This document shows, one piece after another, positions 60,501 through 63,029 of a stretch of 64,000 bases of DNA. A program made the translations under genes and the position numbers. Position 1 is the first letter of the stretch. The number at the start of each line of letters is the position of its first letter. Under the pieces are notes generated by a model. That model was not told the origin of the DNA. It did no database searches and was given only the letters and a program-made list of their open reading frames with translations. The stretch is from Bicyclus anynana (taxonomy: Eukaryota > Arthropoda > Insecta > Lepidoptera > Nymphalidae): NCBI RefSeq assembly GCF_947172395.1, contig NC_069109.1:4444968-4508967 (forward strand). Direction: 5' to 3'.

Positions 60501-62982
60501 GGTAGGGGTAGGGTAGGGTAGGGGTAGGGCAGGGGTAGGGCAGGGGTAGGGTAGGGCAGGGGTAGGGTAGGGGTAAAGGTATAGTAGGGATAGAGAATAA
60601 GTGCACTTATGTCAAAACGAAGCTTGACCGGGTCCGCTAGTATGATAGATACTATAGATACCTACTACAAACCACCGCAAAAAACAATCACCAAACAAAA
60701 CAATGCCAACAGAAAACAGATAAATAATATGCACAAAATAACCAAATATTATCAAATTTACGTTTATTTCGGACTATTGATATACTAATGCCAATTCATA
60801 AGATATCTACAAATGGGTGGACAAGTCTTTCCCTCCGTTTATCCACCGAGGATAATATATCCACCGGCGTGCCCATGCGCGGTGAGTGGATAAAACGAGT
60901 GTGGGGGATAAACGTTTTATCCTCTCCCCTTGGATAAATTTCTCCCTTGCCCGTGCTAGCCCTGCAGGCAACCTTCGGTTTAGGAAAACTTAATGACATC
61001 AGCAGGTGGCGTAAAACAAAAATAACCATAGTATTAGTAATACACATACATACAAATAATTAACATCCTAATACATAAACAACATTACACAAATACCTAC
61101 AATAATGAATAAAATACATATCAAAATATACTAATATAAATCTATACTAATCTATATCTATATCTATATCTATACTTCTATACTAATATTATAAAGAGGT
61201 AAAGTTTGTAAGTTTGTAAGTTTGTCACATTTTTTAAATGGGGTAATCTTCGGAACTACTGGTCCGATTTTGAAAATTCTTTCACCAGTAGAATGCTACA
61301 TTATCGGGGAGTGCTATAGGCTATATTTTATATTGGTATCATATATATTAGCCGAGTTATCAGTTTTTGTCAAACAGGTCGGACTGAATATCCTCTTAAA
61401 CAGACTTATTCGCATGCGCTGCCTTAACTATTGTGTAAAATTGAAATCAATGTATGGAGACTTTATGTATATTTAAAAGTTCTACAAAAAAGTCCGCGAC
61501 ACCATATATCTATCTTCTATATATTAGCAGATATAGTACTTTTTGTGTTTTAAAAATTATTAATTTTATATAATTAGGTTTACGTCATTATTTATACAAC
61601 TAAACTTTAATTCTTATTAAAATAAATTATTTAATAATCACAAGGATATTATGGAGATAAGATTTGCCCTTTATAGTATGTTAATTACTTAAATAGTTTC
61701 GGAGATAATACAAAATTTCTAAAAGACGCAGAAATTCCGCTATATGACGCCCGGCGCTTTCATTTACGTAGTTCCCGTTCCCGCGTGAATATGGGGATCA
61801 AACATAGCCTATGACACGTACATGTAGTGGTAGGGTAGGGGTAGGGTAGGGTAGGGGTAGTGGTAAAGTTGACATCGAAATTTACGCGGACGAAGTCGCG
61901 GGCTTCCGCTAGTACATTATATTGAAGAGAAATAATAGATACAGATCGTCTTTACTGCACCAGATAGTGAGCCTTTACGGCATTTTTAAAAATGTCCATA
62001 TATTTTTTTTCATATAGCTATAAATGTTTATAGCTATATGAAAAAATATATATTTCTGTCAAGAAATGTTGGCATCCCAAATCATAAAATACGTACTATT
62101 TTTTTATAGCTATTCAAAAAAAAATATTTTTCTCAAGAAATGTTGGCATTCCTAATAGGCCGTACAGAGTACATTAGTATTTTAATCGAGTACGAAGAAT
62201 TCTTGGATTTACCGCCTAAAAATCGTTCGTACTCGACTAAAATACTAAAGTAGTCCGAACTAGGCTTAATAGTAGGGGAGCCCGGGATGCTAAATTTGCA
62301 GTTACTCGAGCGTCATTGAGACCGATTACATTTGGTAGATTAAATTATAGGAAGAATAAATGGTTATTTACTTTTTCCGCTTTTAGCGGTGGAAAAAAAA
62401 AACTACAGACTTTAAAAACAATTTTTATTACTTTGGCTTACTGAAATTGTAAGAAAATTTTAGCGATTAATTAGGAGTTTATTTCCTTAAAAATAAGTAA
62501 AAAATTAATCGCACTCGTACCTCGAGCACTAAAATATAAGGCTTTAATTTTGTAACTTTGAAACCCTCCTATTCCATTACGTTACGCTCAAATCGTCAGA
62601 TTTTCGAAACCTACCTTATCTTAATCTGACGTGCTGGTTGAGTATTTATGAAGTTAGTTTTTTTTTTGGTTGCCCTAAACGTACCCACCAATATTAAGGG
62701 CTCATACTCGGTGGAGGTACTCGACAAAGTGTAAGGTATAGTCCCTTATGTTTATCTGCCGCGCTCGAGTAACTGCAAAAATCCCCTCTTCGGCTCCTCT
62801 ACTATAACAAGTACCCTCTGTCCACAGATTACATTAACGAGGCGGCCATTGCAGCAATAGCACTCGGCGTGATCCTGCTAATAGCACTAATAGCAATCAC
62901 AATAGCTCTGATCTACTGGTGTGTGAAGCGACGCAAGGAGTCGAGGGAACTGCCCTCGTACACAAGCAGAAATATCAGTTAA
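24076..62982 (+). CDS. VWA7/hemicentin-like single-pass membrane protein, 19 coding exons, 1001 aa
   Basis: Coding exons joined by hand: 24076-24579, 25175-25292, 26114-26347, 32892-32992, 34987-35151, 36289-36408, 37189-37308, 39642-39771, 41650-41773, 42777-42928, 53486-53582, 54408-54535, 55547-55761, 56540-56626, 57364-57461, 58225-58328, 59351-59530, 60059-60232, 62828-62982. All introns are GT-AG, all phases match, and the sum is 3006 nt. Domains seen: signal peptide about 1-24; acidic Thr/Glu-rich stretch 25-210; vWA-like fold about 250-415 with strand VVIVGYDSN (277-285) and loop FVVTDKGAGD (348-357); beta-rich modules with GMW (557-559) and CDSC (565-568); a segment DTSAP...SC...DC...W (854-881) followed by TYRATCC (921-927); TM helix about 957-981; tail starting KRRK (984-987). 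N-glycosylation sequons at N273, N398 and N505. The C-terminal ectodomain pattern resembles animal VWA7 and the N-terminal module of hemicentin (family knowledge). A cell-surface adhesion or matrix role is inference. No canonical DxSxS metal motif is visible in the vWA part. Confidence 0.85.
24651..24816 (-). mobile_element. SINE-2 fragment in intron 1 of the coding part
   Basis: 'tcatcaacccatattcggct' to 'cctcacgatgttttc'; the tRNA head is missing. Confidence 0.8.
25175..25292 (+). CDS. Coding exon 2: Pro/Thr/Ser-rich linker
   Basis: Acceptor ATATTTCAG and donor GTAGGT. It reads SETPTPMATTRPVDSMEV and onward, ending with KTE plus one base. The length of 118 nt is exactly what converts phase 0 (exon 1) to phase 1 (exon 3); skipping it would break the frame. 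A second possible donor four codon-positions later (GTACAA) would not fit the phase of exon 3. Confidence 0.75.
25535..25863 (-). mobile_element. RTE-like LINE 3' fragment in intron 2
   Basis: Reverse complement of the 1-331 element, from 'gatggagcgagctatgcttg' at the right end to the (GAT)n tail at the left. The open frames here are pieces of the dead reverse transcriptase tail. Confidence 0.8.
25864..26064 (+). mobile_element. Second LINE family, 3' end, in intron 2
   Basis: Encodes RRGRPKKRWLDCVKEDM and ends FSDPT followed by 'gggataagggtaaggagatg' and a (GAT)n tail. It abuts the inverted RTE fragment to its left. A short piece of the same family is at 51955-52030 on the other strand. Confidence 0.7.
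26114..26347 (+). CDS. Coding exon 3: start of vWA-like fold
   Basis: Acceptor CCTTCCAG, donor G|GTACGT. Covers residues 208-286 and ends in the hydrophobic strand VVIVGYDSN. GC content is clearly higher than in the flanking introns, as expected for an exon. The stretch GILVPLRPAALHRALGVW sits where other vWA domains carry the DxSxS metal motif, and no such motif is present. Confidence 0.85.
26480..26690 (+). mobile_element. Helitron-C remnants in intron 3
   Basis: 'cactaatctgattttgaaac' and 'tgtataaagaggtaaagtta' flank a strong hairpin at 26602-26644. Confidence 0.5.
26602..26644 (+). repeat. 18-bp hairpin in intron 3
   Basis: Arms 26602-26619 and 26627-26644 pair with one mismatch around a 7-nt loop. 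Confidence 0.8.
26849..27190 (-). mobile_element. Helitron-A copy, long subfamily, in intron 3
   Basis: 'actagcggacgcccgcgact' to 'gttttatatatttagatta', colinear with 624-963. Confidence 0.78.
27190..27765 (-). mobile_element. Jockey/CR1-like LINE, 3' end
   Basis: The minus-strand frame at 27498-27722 reads SFTSEAVKMWNNLPSLVRAS and FEFRLKRHYL, the classic C-terminal block (SF...A...WN.LP..iR...SL..F...L) of non-LTR reverse transcriptases. The 3' UTR follows to 27190 with AT-rich sequence. Confidence 0.8.
28236..28590 (-). repeat. Unclassified interspersed repeat, second copy
   Basis: Opposite orientation to 22117-22460, with 70-80% identity by eye. Confidence 0.7.
28745..29069 (-). mobile_element. 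SINE-1 full copy in intron 3
   Basis: Head 'ctccgtggcgcagtggtatg' (minus strand) and tail intact. Confidence 0.87.
29287..29395 (+). mobile_element. SINE-2 3' fragment
   Basis: 'cgcattgggccagcgtggtg' to the (GAT)n tail. Confidence 0.7.
29396..29745 (+). mobile_element. Helitron-C piece followed by Helitron-A
   Basis: 29396-29500 matches Helitron-C ('ctactaaaccgattttgaaa'). 29522-29744 is a Helitron-A ending 'cgcggacgtccgctagt'. Confidence 0.65.
29785..29860 (-). repeat. tRNA-like SINE head fragment
   Basis: Minus strand reads 'cctcagtggttcagtggtta' and 'ggtcctgggttcgaatcatg'. A related plus-strand piece is at 44440-44515. Neither folds as a full tRNA. Confidence 0.45.
30258..30571 (+). mobile_element. 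SINE-2 full copy in intron 3
   Basis: 'cgtgatagcccagtggatat' to '(atg)n' tail. Near-complete. Confidence 0.87.
30780..31260 (+). repeat. LINE-like 3' UTR and (TTA)n tracts
   Basis: 'ttttggttaataaagatttt' then (ATT)n near 31070, and a second (ATT)n near 31235. No frame is recognised. Confidence 0.4.
31587..31660 (+). mobile_element. Helitron-B 5' fragment
   Basis: 'tatactaatattataaagat' to 'aactactggtccga', then truncated. Confidence 0.6.
31660..32100. other. Unassigned AT-rich part of intron 3
   Basis: Nothing recognised. Confidence 0.4.
32105..32808 (-). mobile_element. Helitron pieces with CCCTACC tracts
   Basis: A 3' end of the large type at 32105-32210 ('actagcggacgcccgcgact' then CCCTACC). 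A Helitron-D-type copy starts at 32353 ('actagcggactcgctcaagc'), contains a second CCCTACC tract (32420-32540) and ends at a (TA)n run near 32800. The open frame here translates the simple repeat and is not a gene. Confidence 0.65.
32892..32992 (+). CDS. Coding exon 4: vWA-like domain
   Basis: Acceptor CAACAG, donor CAA|GTAAGA, phase 1 to 0. Reads VNWRSRHNLQPTSAGNSDRA and an alanine/leucine-rich helix ending LLLKYQ. It follows a 6.5-kb intron filled with repeats. Its frame joins DSNG of exon 3 without a break. Confidence 0.85.
33042..33318 (+). mobile_element. SINE-1 copy, 5' truncated, in intron 4
   Basis: Starts 'ggtcctgggttcgatccccg', 50 nt after the exon 4 donor, and ends with a poly-A tail. 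Confidence 0.8.
33370..33680 (-). mobile_element. SINE-2 full copy in intron 4
   Basis: Both tRNA boxes on the minus strand and the tail at the left. Confidence 0.87.
33690..34280. other. Unassigned part of intron 4
   Basis: AT-rich; the minus-strand frame at 34079-34354 partly covers a repeat and has no recognisable domain. Confidence 0.4.
34290..34470 (+). repeat. Unclassified repeat, second copy
   Basis: 'tggggaagaataaccaaatg' onward, matching 23190-23480. Confidence 0.55.
34904..34958 (+). mobile_element. SINE-1 tail fragment
   Basis: 'catcaggtgagattgttgtc' to poly-A. It ends about 30 nt before exon 5 and may contribute to its upstream region. Confidence 0.6.
34987..35151 (+). CDS. Coding exon 5: vWA-like core loop
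   Basis: Acceptor CACCAG, donor AAG|GTAAGG, phase 0 to 0. Contains TNDGTMRALASAAK followed by the strand and loop ALFVVTDKGAGD, which is the most vWA-like part of the protein and matches the TDA/TDK loop of vWA domains. Confidence 0.88.
35162..35507 (+). repeat. Tandem repeat, about 95 bp x 3.7, in intron 5
   Basis: 'accaatggaaagctatatta' or close variants begin at 35170, 35265, 35358 and 35455. Each unit includes 'cagtgagtaac', a splice-donor-like string, and resembles part of Helitron-C. Confidence 0.85.
35577..35675 (+). mobile_element. SINE-1 3' fragment in intron 5
   Basis: 'tcctcctaacaagttagccc' to the A-rich tail. Confidence 0.75.
36055..36246 (+). mobile_element. Helitron-B copy just upstream of exon 6
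   Basis: 'tatactaatattataaagct' to 'gcgcggcgtcagcag'. It ends 43 nt before the exon 6 start. Confidence 0.78.
36289..36408 (+). CDS. Coding exon 6: end of vWA-like fold
   Basis: Acceptor CCAAAG, donor ACG|GTGAGT, exactly 40 codons. Begins with strand VYTIWTDPDHP and carries the sequon NVSS (N398). A Helitron fragment ends about 40 nt upstream of the acceptor. Confidence 0.85.
36686..36997 (+). mobile_element. SINE-2 full copy in intron 6
   Basis: 'gagccgtgatagcccagtgg' to 'gggttgataacgatgaa'. Confidence 0.87.
37189..37308 (+). CDS. Coding exon 7
   Basis: Acceptor TTTTCCAG, donor GAT|GTGAGT, 40 codons, phase 0. Encodes residues 415-454, including TELQEWAPMVAPDIRRARIS. It links the vWA-like part to the first beta-rich module. 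An RTE fragment starts about 55 nt after the donor. Confidence 0.85.
37365..37706 (+). mobile_element. RTE-like LINE 3' end in intron 7
   Basis: Full-length match to the 1-331 fragment, including 'gttgcagggagccgctggat' and the (GAT)n tail. It begins 57 nt after the exon 7 donor. Contains small deletions. Confidence 0.8.
37987..38300 (+). repeat. Repeat shared with the 3' end of the gene
   Basis: 'ggcggaaataaaagaaaata' and 'tgacgtttgctgtcaattgt' match 63030-63330 over about 300 bp. Confidence 0.75.
38310..38870. other. Unassigned part of intron 7
   Basis: No frame; 'ctgacgtcacacatag' is a CRE-like string without further support. Confidence 0.35.
38982..39125. mobile_element. Second copy of the 'aaacacggctaaaac' MITE
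   Basis: Left 'aaacacggctaaaactcacg' and right 'gttagccgtgtttttatgat'. The inner part is inverted relative to the copy at 5676 and has one palindrome arm only. Confidence 0.65.
39241..39582 (-). mobile_element. RTE-like LINE 3' end in intron 7
   Basis: Minus-strand copy with the longest open frame of this family here (MRDRIRNEEIRRRTKVTDIA onward, KLKWQWAGHIVRRADGRWGP). It ends 60 nt before exon 8. The open frame suggests a younger insertion than the other copies. Confidence 0.82.
39642..39771 (+). CDS. Coding exon 8: beta-rich module
   Basis: Acceptor TTCTCAG, donor G|GTGAGC. Encodes TLLIRRGSEAITLGIPIENG and DVIRIFIEGDVEHAVLYPPS. This matches the position of the hemicentin/VWA7 segment in which predicted strands are followed by a Pro/Asp turn (family knowledge). 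Confidence 0.85.
39978..40160 (-). mobile_element. Diverged SINE-1 copy with internal deletion, in intron 8
   Basis: Head with A and B boxes on the minus strand and part of the tail; about 130 bp of the body is missing. Confidence 0.7.
40300..40950. other. Unassigned part of intron 8
   Basis: Has a TATAAATA (40322) and a TCAGT (40363), but their spacing of about 43 nt is wrong for a core promoter. No repeat partner in the window. Confidence 0.4.
40960..41365 (+). mobile_element. RTE-like LINE 3' end, third subfamily, in intron 8
   Basis: An open frame at 40974-41201 reads KRGRPLRRWSDDIVRVAGKT and DRIQWLQLEEAFTA, then a stop, a 3' UTR with AATAAA and a (TTTTA)n tail. The clear tail suggests intact 3' ends of insertion. 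Confidence 0.75.
41405..41590 (-). mobile_element. Helitron-B copy in intron 8
   Basis: 'ttcgcgtggttcccgttccc' to 'ttataatattagtatagata'. It ends 60 nt before exon 9. Confidence 0.75.
41650..41773 (+). CDS. Coding exon 9: beta-rich module
   Basis: Acceptor ATCCCCCAG, donor AT|GTAAGC, phase 1 to 2. Encodes PQIDIYNQTSVKLFSPSSK with sequon N505 and ends VYLVFPGATLEVD. Confidence 0.85.
41774..42776. repeat. Intron 9: degenerate tandem repeats
   Basis: No known mobile element. Blocks such as 'cagtccctctgaagaggga' and 'cagtcgctctaaggagatgg' recur about 120 bp apart. 'cacaaattggagtatctttg' and 'cacaaactggagtatttcta' recur about 175 bp apart. Minus-strand frames from the second pair share a TP(I/V)CV motif. 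Confidence 0.55.
42777..42928 (+). CDS. Coding exon 10: GMW module
   Basis: Acceptor ACACAG, donor AGAG|GTACTG, phase 2 to 1. Encodes VGMWHLSVRCDSCEYTLSVT. The G-M-W core followed by a strand is typical of the hemicentin/VWA7 segment (family knowledge). The donor is weaker than the others (GTACTG). Degenerate repeats lie on both sides. Confidence 0.82.
42929..43660. repeat. Start of intron 10: degenerate tandem repeats
   Basis: 'gagagggcagaagcactgcc', 'gcgagggcagaaactctgct' and 'caaaggcagtagctctgcc' mark three units. 'gaggatgtc' recurs in each. 'ggtttataggccgagtgtat' and 'ggtttattggctgagtgtat' mark another pair about 180 bp apart. No protein or known element is recognised. Confidence 0.55.
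43870..44090. repeat. GC-rich repeat related to the 'cttggcaagtt' MITE
   Basis: Begins 'tatagcttggcaagttgatg'. Two units ('gcgcgggtatgaactcgtgc' near 43930 and 'gcgcgggtatgaagtcgtgc' near 44030) repeat at a spacing of about 104 bp, each followed by a C run. Frames on both strands here are low-complexity artefacts. Confidence 0.6.
44440..44515 (+). repeat. tRNA-like SINE head fragment
   Basis: 'gtggtttcgaatcacgaggt' and 'cctgggtacaaatcc' match the reverse of 29785-29860. Confidence 0.4.
44745..45128 (-). mobile_element. Helitron-A copy in intron 10
   Basis: Colinear with the copy at 9986-10364, including the internal second 'aaaccatggattttttcggg' block. Confidence 0.78.
45353..45681 (+). mobile_element. 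SINE-1 full copy in intron 10
   Basis: 'gacggcctccgtggcgcagt' to 'cttgtaaagaataaaataaa'. Confidence 0.87.
45930..46213 (-). mobile_element. SINE-2 copy
   Basis: Minus strand with deletions in the head; the end shows a local duplication of 'ggctatcacggctatcacgg'. Confidence 0.8.
46245..46376 (+). mobile_element. Helitron-A 3' half
   Basis: 'tggaaatagattttactctg' to 'gcgggcgtctgctagt'. Confidence 0.65.
46542..46841 (+). mobile_element. SINE-1 copy with small deletions
   Basis: 'gacagcctctgtggcgcagt' to an A-rich tail; the middle 'ggcttcggccgtgg' part is lost. Confidence 0.82.
46842..47390. other. Unassigned part of intron 10
   Basis: An open frame of 91 codons at 46981-47256 has no recognisable domain. 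46885-46980 resembles 45140-45250, so it is likely repeat-derived. Confidence 0.4.
47395..47545 (+). mobile_element. SINE-3 copy (tRNA-derived)
   Basis: 'catagctcaacggtaagagc', 'ggttcgatccccgtac' and the same downstream body as at 11224. The anticodon-type stem ctcgg/ccgag closes an 8-nt loop, unlike a standard tRNA. Confidence 0.7.
47649..47926 (-). mobile_element. SINE-2 copy
   Basis: 'tcactgctgagctcgagtgt' to 'gggctatcacggctgtg'. Confidence 0.83.
48009..48335 (-). mobile_element. SINE-1 full copy
   Basis: Tail at the left, tRNA head ending 'gccacggaggccgtc' at the right. Confidence 0.87.
48395..48571 (+). mobile_element. Helitron-B copy with clean ends
   Basis: TCTATACTAATATTATAAAG at the left, preceded by A; GTTAGCTAA at the right, followed by T. 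CTAA fits the CTRR rule for Helitron 3' ends. Confidence 0.8.
48965..49120 (+). mobile_element. Helitron-A 5' half
   Basis: 'tcctactaatattataaacg' to 'ttttatcccgaaaaatg', 3' end lost. Confidence 0.7.
49121..50129. other. Unassigned AT-rich part of intron 10
   Basis: 'gaacctatttacatagtt' and 'ttttatcacaacgcaaagaa' echo 48905-48950, so a local duplication is likely. 'atgacagatgtcagcgcgaa' and 'aaaatggcggacttttcggc' are notable strings of unknown role. Confidence 0.4.
50130..50750. repeat. Palindromic repeat of the 'gatcactttgaaggcggtgc' family
   Basis: 50247-50316 and 50340-50408 are inverted copies. 50480-50560 is again inverted relative to 50636-50750. Related sequence at 5210-5570 and 8270-8360. 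Confidence 0.65.
51103..51405 (-). mobile_element. SINE-2 full copy
   Basis: 'acccatattcggctcactgc' to 'gggctatcacggca'. Confidence 0.87.
51580..52346. repeat. Tandem segmental duplication in intron 10
   Basis: 51604-51810 and 52143-52348 share 'cattcacaacaagagcaagt', 'gataacctcacagatatc' and 'tgcatgcgtgcatgccatgt'. Each is preceded by a Helitron 3' end ('cagacgaagtcg'). A third partial copy starts near 52740 and resumes at 53268 after a Helitron. Confidence 0.75.
51955..52030 (-). mobile_element. LINE 3' tail scrap
   Basis: 'ccttatcccacttaagtaag' and flanks match the reverse complement of the tail at 25990-26060. Confidence 0.5.
52350..52740. other. Unassigned part of intron 10
   Basis: No frame or repeat recognised. 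Confidence 0.4.
52840..53255 (-). mobile_element. Helitron-A copy with 3' end repeated three times
   Basis: Units of exactly 91 bp begin at 52840, 52931 and 53022, each with 'ctactagcggtagaccgcga' and the terminal hairpin. The third continues into the element body and ends 'ttataatattagtgtgttag'. It sits inside a copy of a duplicated segment. Confidence 0.8.
53486..53582 (+). CDS. Coding exon 11
   Basis: Acceptor GTTTTCCAG, donor AG|GTAATG, phase 1 to 2, after a 10.6-kb intron. Encodes ILKLRVTGDAASVRESNLVD and ends KLAF plus two bases. A SINE-2 copy begins about 12 nt after the donor. Confidence 0.85.
53594..53902 (-). mobile_element. SINE-2 copy next to the exon 11 donor
   Basis: 'tcattatcaacccatatttg' to 'agctatcacggctct', about 12 nt past the donor. 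Confidence 0.85.
53903..54372 (+). repeat. Repeat with a nested Helitron
   Basis: 'gcatcagtaactttcaatat' to 'ttcaccacgctgcgtgtaag', interrupted by the Helitron at 53969-54161. The uninterrupted version is at 63344-63565. Confidence 0.75.
53969..54161 (+). mobile_element. Helitron-B copy nested in another repeat
   Basis: Starts TCTATACTAATATTATAAAG after an A and ends CACGCGGCG before a T. The uninterrupted host repeat at 63344-63565 shows the empty site 'tttttaaa|tattttaaaaac'. The last 8 nt expected of the element (TCAGCTAG) are missing. Confidence 0.8.
54408..54535 (+). CDS. Coding exon 12
   Basis: Acceptor GTGTACAG, donor AAAG|GTAATA, phase 2 to 1. Encodes YQPVTDNGHNPEVPAADIYG, then VYVKVVGRDIK, a strand pattern seen in VWA7/hemicentin before the next module. 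Confidence 0.85.
54551..54765 (+). repeat. Repeat shared with 15806-16012, in intron 12
   Basis: 'agtgttatcgccgcgttgca' to 'gcgtgacttcactcaagg', starting 15 nt past the exon 12 donor. Unclassified. Confidence 0.7.
55028..55392. repeat. Possible hAT-like remnant in intron 12
   Basis: Begins 'agcgattttcaaactttttt', as many hAT ends do, but no matching right end is seen. A similar start ('cagggtttctcaaactgt') is at 17910. Confidence 0.3.
55547..55761 (+). CDS. Coding exon 13 with acidic heptad duplication
   Basis: Acceptor TTTCTAG, donor CAG|GTTGGT, phase 1 to 0. Encodes EPFIRISGPINKQTEVRTSR, then an acidic stretch with the heptad VNELEEA twice in a row (residues 695-708). A second possible donor, CAG|GTTACT at 55750, would also keep the frame and would drop VTSQ, so the end is slightly uncertain. 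Confidence 0.82.
55795..56520. other. Unassigned part of intron 13, GC-richer
   Basis: Less AT-rich than the other introns, with broken frames on both strands ('ggctgaagagagagcgagaa', 'ccaccttttgcctccttgac'). Possibly the remains of a LINE ORF1; not provable by eye. Confidence 0.35.
56540..56626 (+). CDS. Coding exon 14
   Basis: Acceptor GCTGTCAG, donor CAG|GTATGT, 29 codons, phase 0. Encodes VVNQRGALLTAVQIGLSSRL. A SINE-2 starts about 11 nt past the donor. Confidence 0.83.
56638..56898 (-). mobile_element. SINE-2 copy next to the exon 14 donor
   Basis: 'catcatcattatcaacccat' to 'gattggaacccacaccc', 11 nt past the donor; head incomplete. Confidence 0.83.
56900..57340. other. Unassigned part of intron 14
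   Basis: AT-rich; a small palindrome 'agtatacgtcgcgtatact' at about 57295-57313. Confidence 0.4.
57364..57461 (+). CDS. Coding exon 15
   Basis: Acceptor TTTGCAG, donor TC|GTAAGT, phase 0 to 2. Encodes LHFEVTNFREQAVRFNFGAV and FLTGIEPT. The pattern of strand, VTN and strand resembles the 'tissue-protection' beta-sandwich of VWA7-like proteins (family knowledge). Confidence 0.85.
57651..57868 (+). mobile_element. SINE-1 copy, head lost, in intron 15
   Basis: 'tggctggtgggaggcttcga' to 'cttgtaaagaatagaaaaaa'. Confidence 0.75.
57880..58192. mobile_element. Two Helitron-C copies head to head in intron 15
   Basis: 57880-58016 on the minus strand ('cctgtgggaatacggggatg' to 'tttgtaatattaatag') and 58018-58192 on the plus strand ('taggtaaagtttatgacgtt' to 'gggacgtccgctagtt'). 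The second ends 32 nt before exon 16. Confidence 0.7.
58225..58328 (+). CDS. Coding exon 16
   Basis: Acceptor GTTACAG, donor G|GTAAGA, phase 2 to 1. Encodes RVIQSGETVNVIVSLTINSN and ARDLITFTAY. It continues the beta sandwich of exon 15. Confidence 0.85.
58347..58600 (-). mobile_element. RTE-like LINE 3' fragment in intron 16
   Basis: Begins with (CAT)n 'gcagatggagtccactgcag' 19 nt after the exon 16 donor and carries 'ttgggaccccaacgtccatc' of the RTE tail. Diverged and interrupted. Confidence 0.7.
58992..59212 (-). mobile_element. Diverged RTE-like LINE fragment in intron 16
   Basis: Contains 'gaggtcgccattccagcacc' and 'acgttcttcggctctt', degraded versions of the RTE tail on the minus strand. 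Confidence 0.6.
59351..59530 (+). CDS. Coding exon 17: DTSAP / SC...DC...W segment
   Basis: Acceptor TTCCCAG, donor G|GTGAGT, phase 1 to 1. Encodes VSMSAYVYVMNSGE, then DTSAPEVRHNFQGSC and DCADHVWSASIIVRDREA. The two Cys residues and the Trp match a conserved block of VWA7-like proteins (family knowledge). Confidence 0.88.
59620..60030 (+). mobile_element. RTE-like LINE 3' end just upstream of exon 18
   Basis: The frame at 59678-60058 reads MERSMLGIKKRDRITNIDIR, LKRRWTGHMLRDPQEKL and WEDELKLTAGPVWRRVALVR, an RTE-type C-terminus of another subfamily. It stays open to the TAG of the exon 18 acceptor. Its length and openness mean it is less decayed than other copies here. Confidence 0.78.
60059..60232 (+). 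CDS. Coding exon 18: double-Cys module
   Basis: Acceptor ATCCTAG, donor A|GTGAGT, phase 1 to 1. Encodes LLRLSSSPLGLTFDSNFISG and TYRATCCATRVLVNAVDALG. The CC followed by 'D..GN' matches the end of the VWA7-like ectodomain. The upstream LINE frame stops on the very TAG that forms the acceptor. Confidence 0.88.
60277..60312 (-). mobile_element. SINE-1 tail scrap
   Basis: 'tattctttacaagttagccc' only, abutting the G-rich array. Confidence 0.55.
60322..60586 (+). repeat. G-rich minisatellite in intron 18
   Basis: About 260 bp made of GGGTA and GGGGTA units on the transcribed-RNA sense strand, followed by 'cttgaccgggtccgctagt', the end of a Helitron-D. Many runs of three or four G fit G-quadruplex formation. 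The minus-strand Pro-Leu frame is an artefact. Confidence 0.85.
60643..61140. other. Unassigned part of intron 18
   Basis: 60810-60950 has repeated 'tatccacc' and 'ggataaa' strings in both orientations, suggesting an unclassified repeat. Confidence 0.4.
61177..61912 (+). mobile_element. Large non-autonomous Helitron (0.74 kb) in intron 18
   Basis: TCTATACTAATATTATAAAG at the left; a GGGTA tract at 61829-61860, then the hairpin and CTAG at 61909-61912. The body is the reverse complement of most of 12550-13247. The open frame inside has no recognisable protein. Confidence 0.78.
62005..62046 (+). repeat. Perfect 20-bp hairpin in intron 18
   Basis: Arms 62005-62024 and 62027-62046 with a 2-nt centre ('tcatatagctataaa' core). 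'tcaagaaatgttggcat' is repeated twice just to the right. Confidence 0.8.
62174..62248 (+). repeat. 23-bp inverted repeat in intron 18
   Basis: Arms 62174-62196 and 62226-62248, one mismatch ('ttagtatttta' ends). Possibly a tiny MITE. Confidence 0.7.
62260..62820. other. Unassigned end of intron 18
   Basis: AT-rich, no frame; the pyrimidine tract of exon 19 lies at its end. Confidence 0.4.
62828..62982 (+). CDS. Coding exon 19: membrane helix and cytoplasmic tail
   Basis: Acceptor TCCACAG, stop TAA at 62980-62982. Encodes about 25 hydrophobic residues (957-981) ending IYWC, then KRRKESRELPSYTSRNIS. Positive residues just after the helix place the short C-terminus in the cytoplasm. Confidence 0.88.
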
Positions 62983-63029
62983 ATTAGTTAAATAGTTATT
63001 TATTTAGGTATATGGATAATCCGGAAACA

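Noticed and set aside
60322..60586. Telomeric repeat
   Set aside because: The usual insect telomere unit is TTAGG; GGGTA/GGGGTA here is tied to Helitron ends.
60400..60606. Minus-strand Pro-Leu-rich open frame
   Set aside because: It is a translation of the GGGTA/GGGGTA minisatellite.
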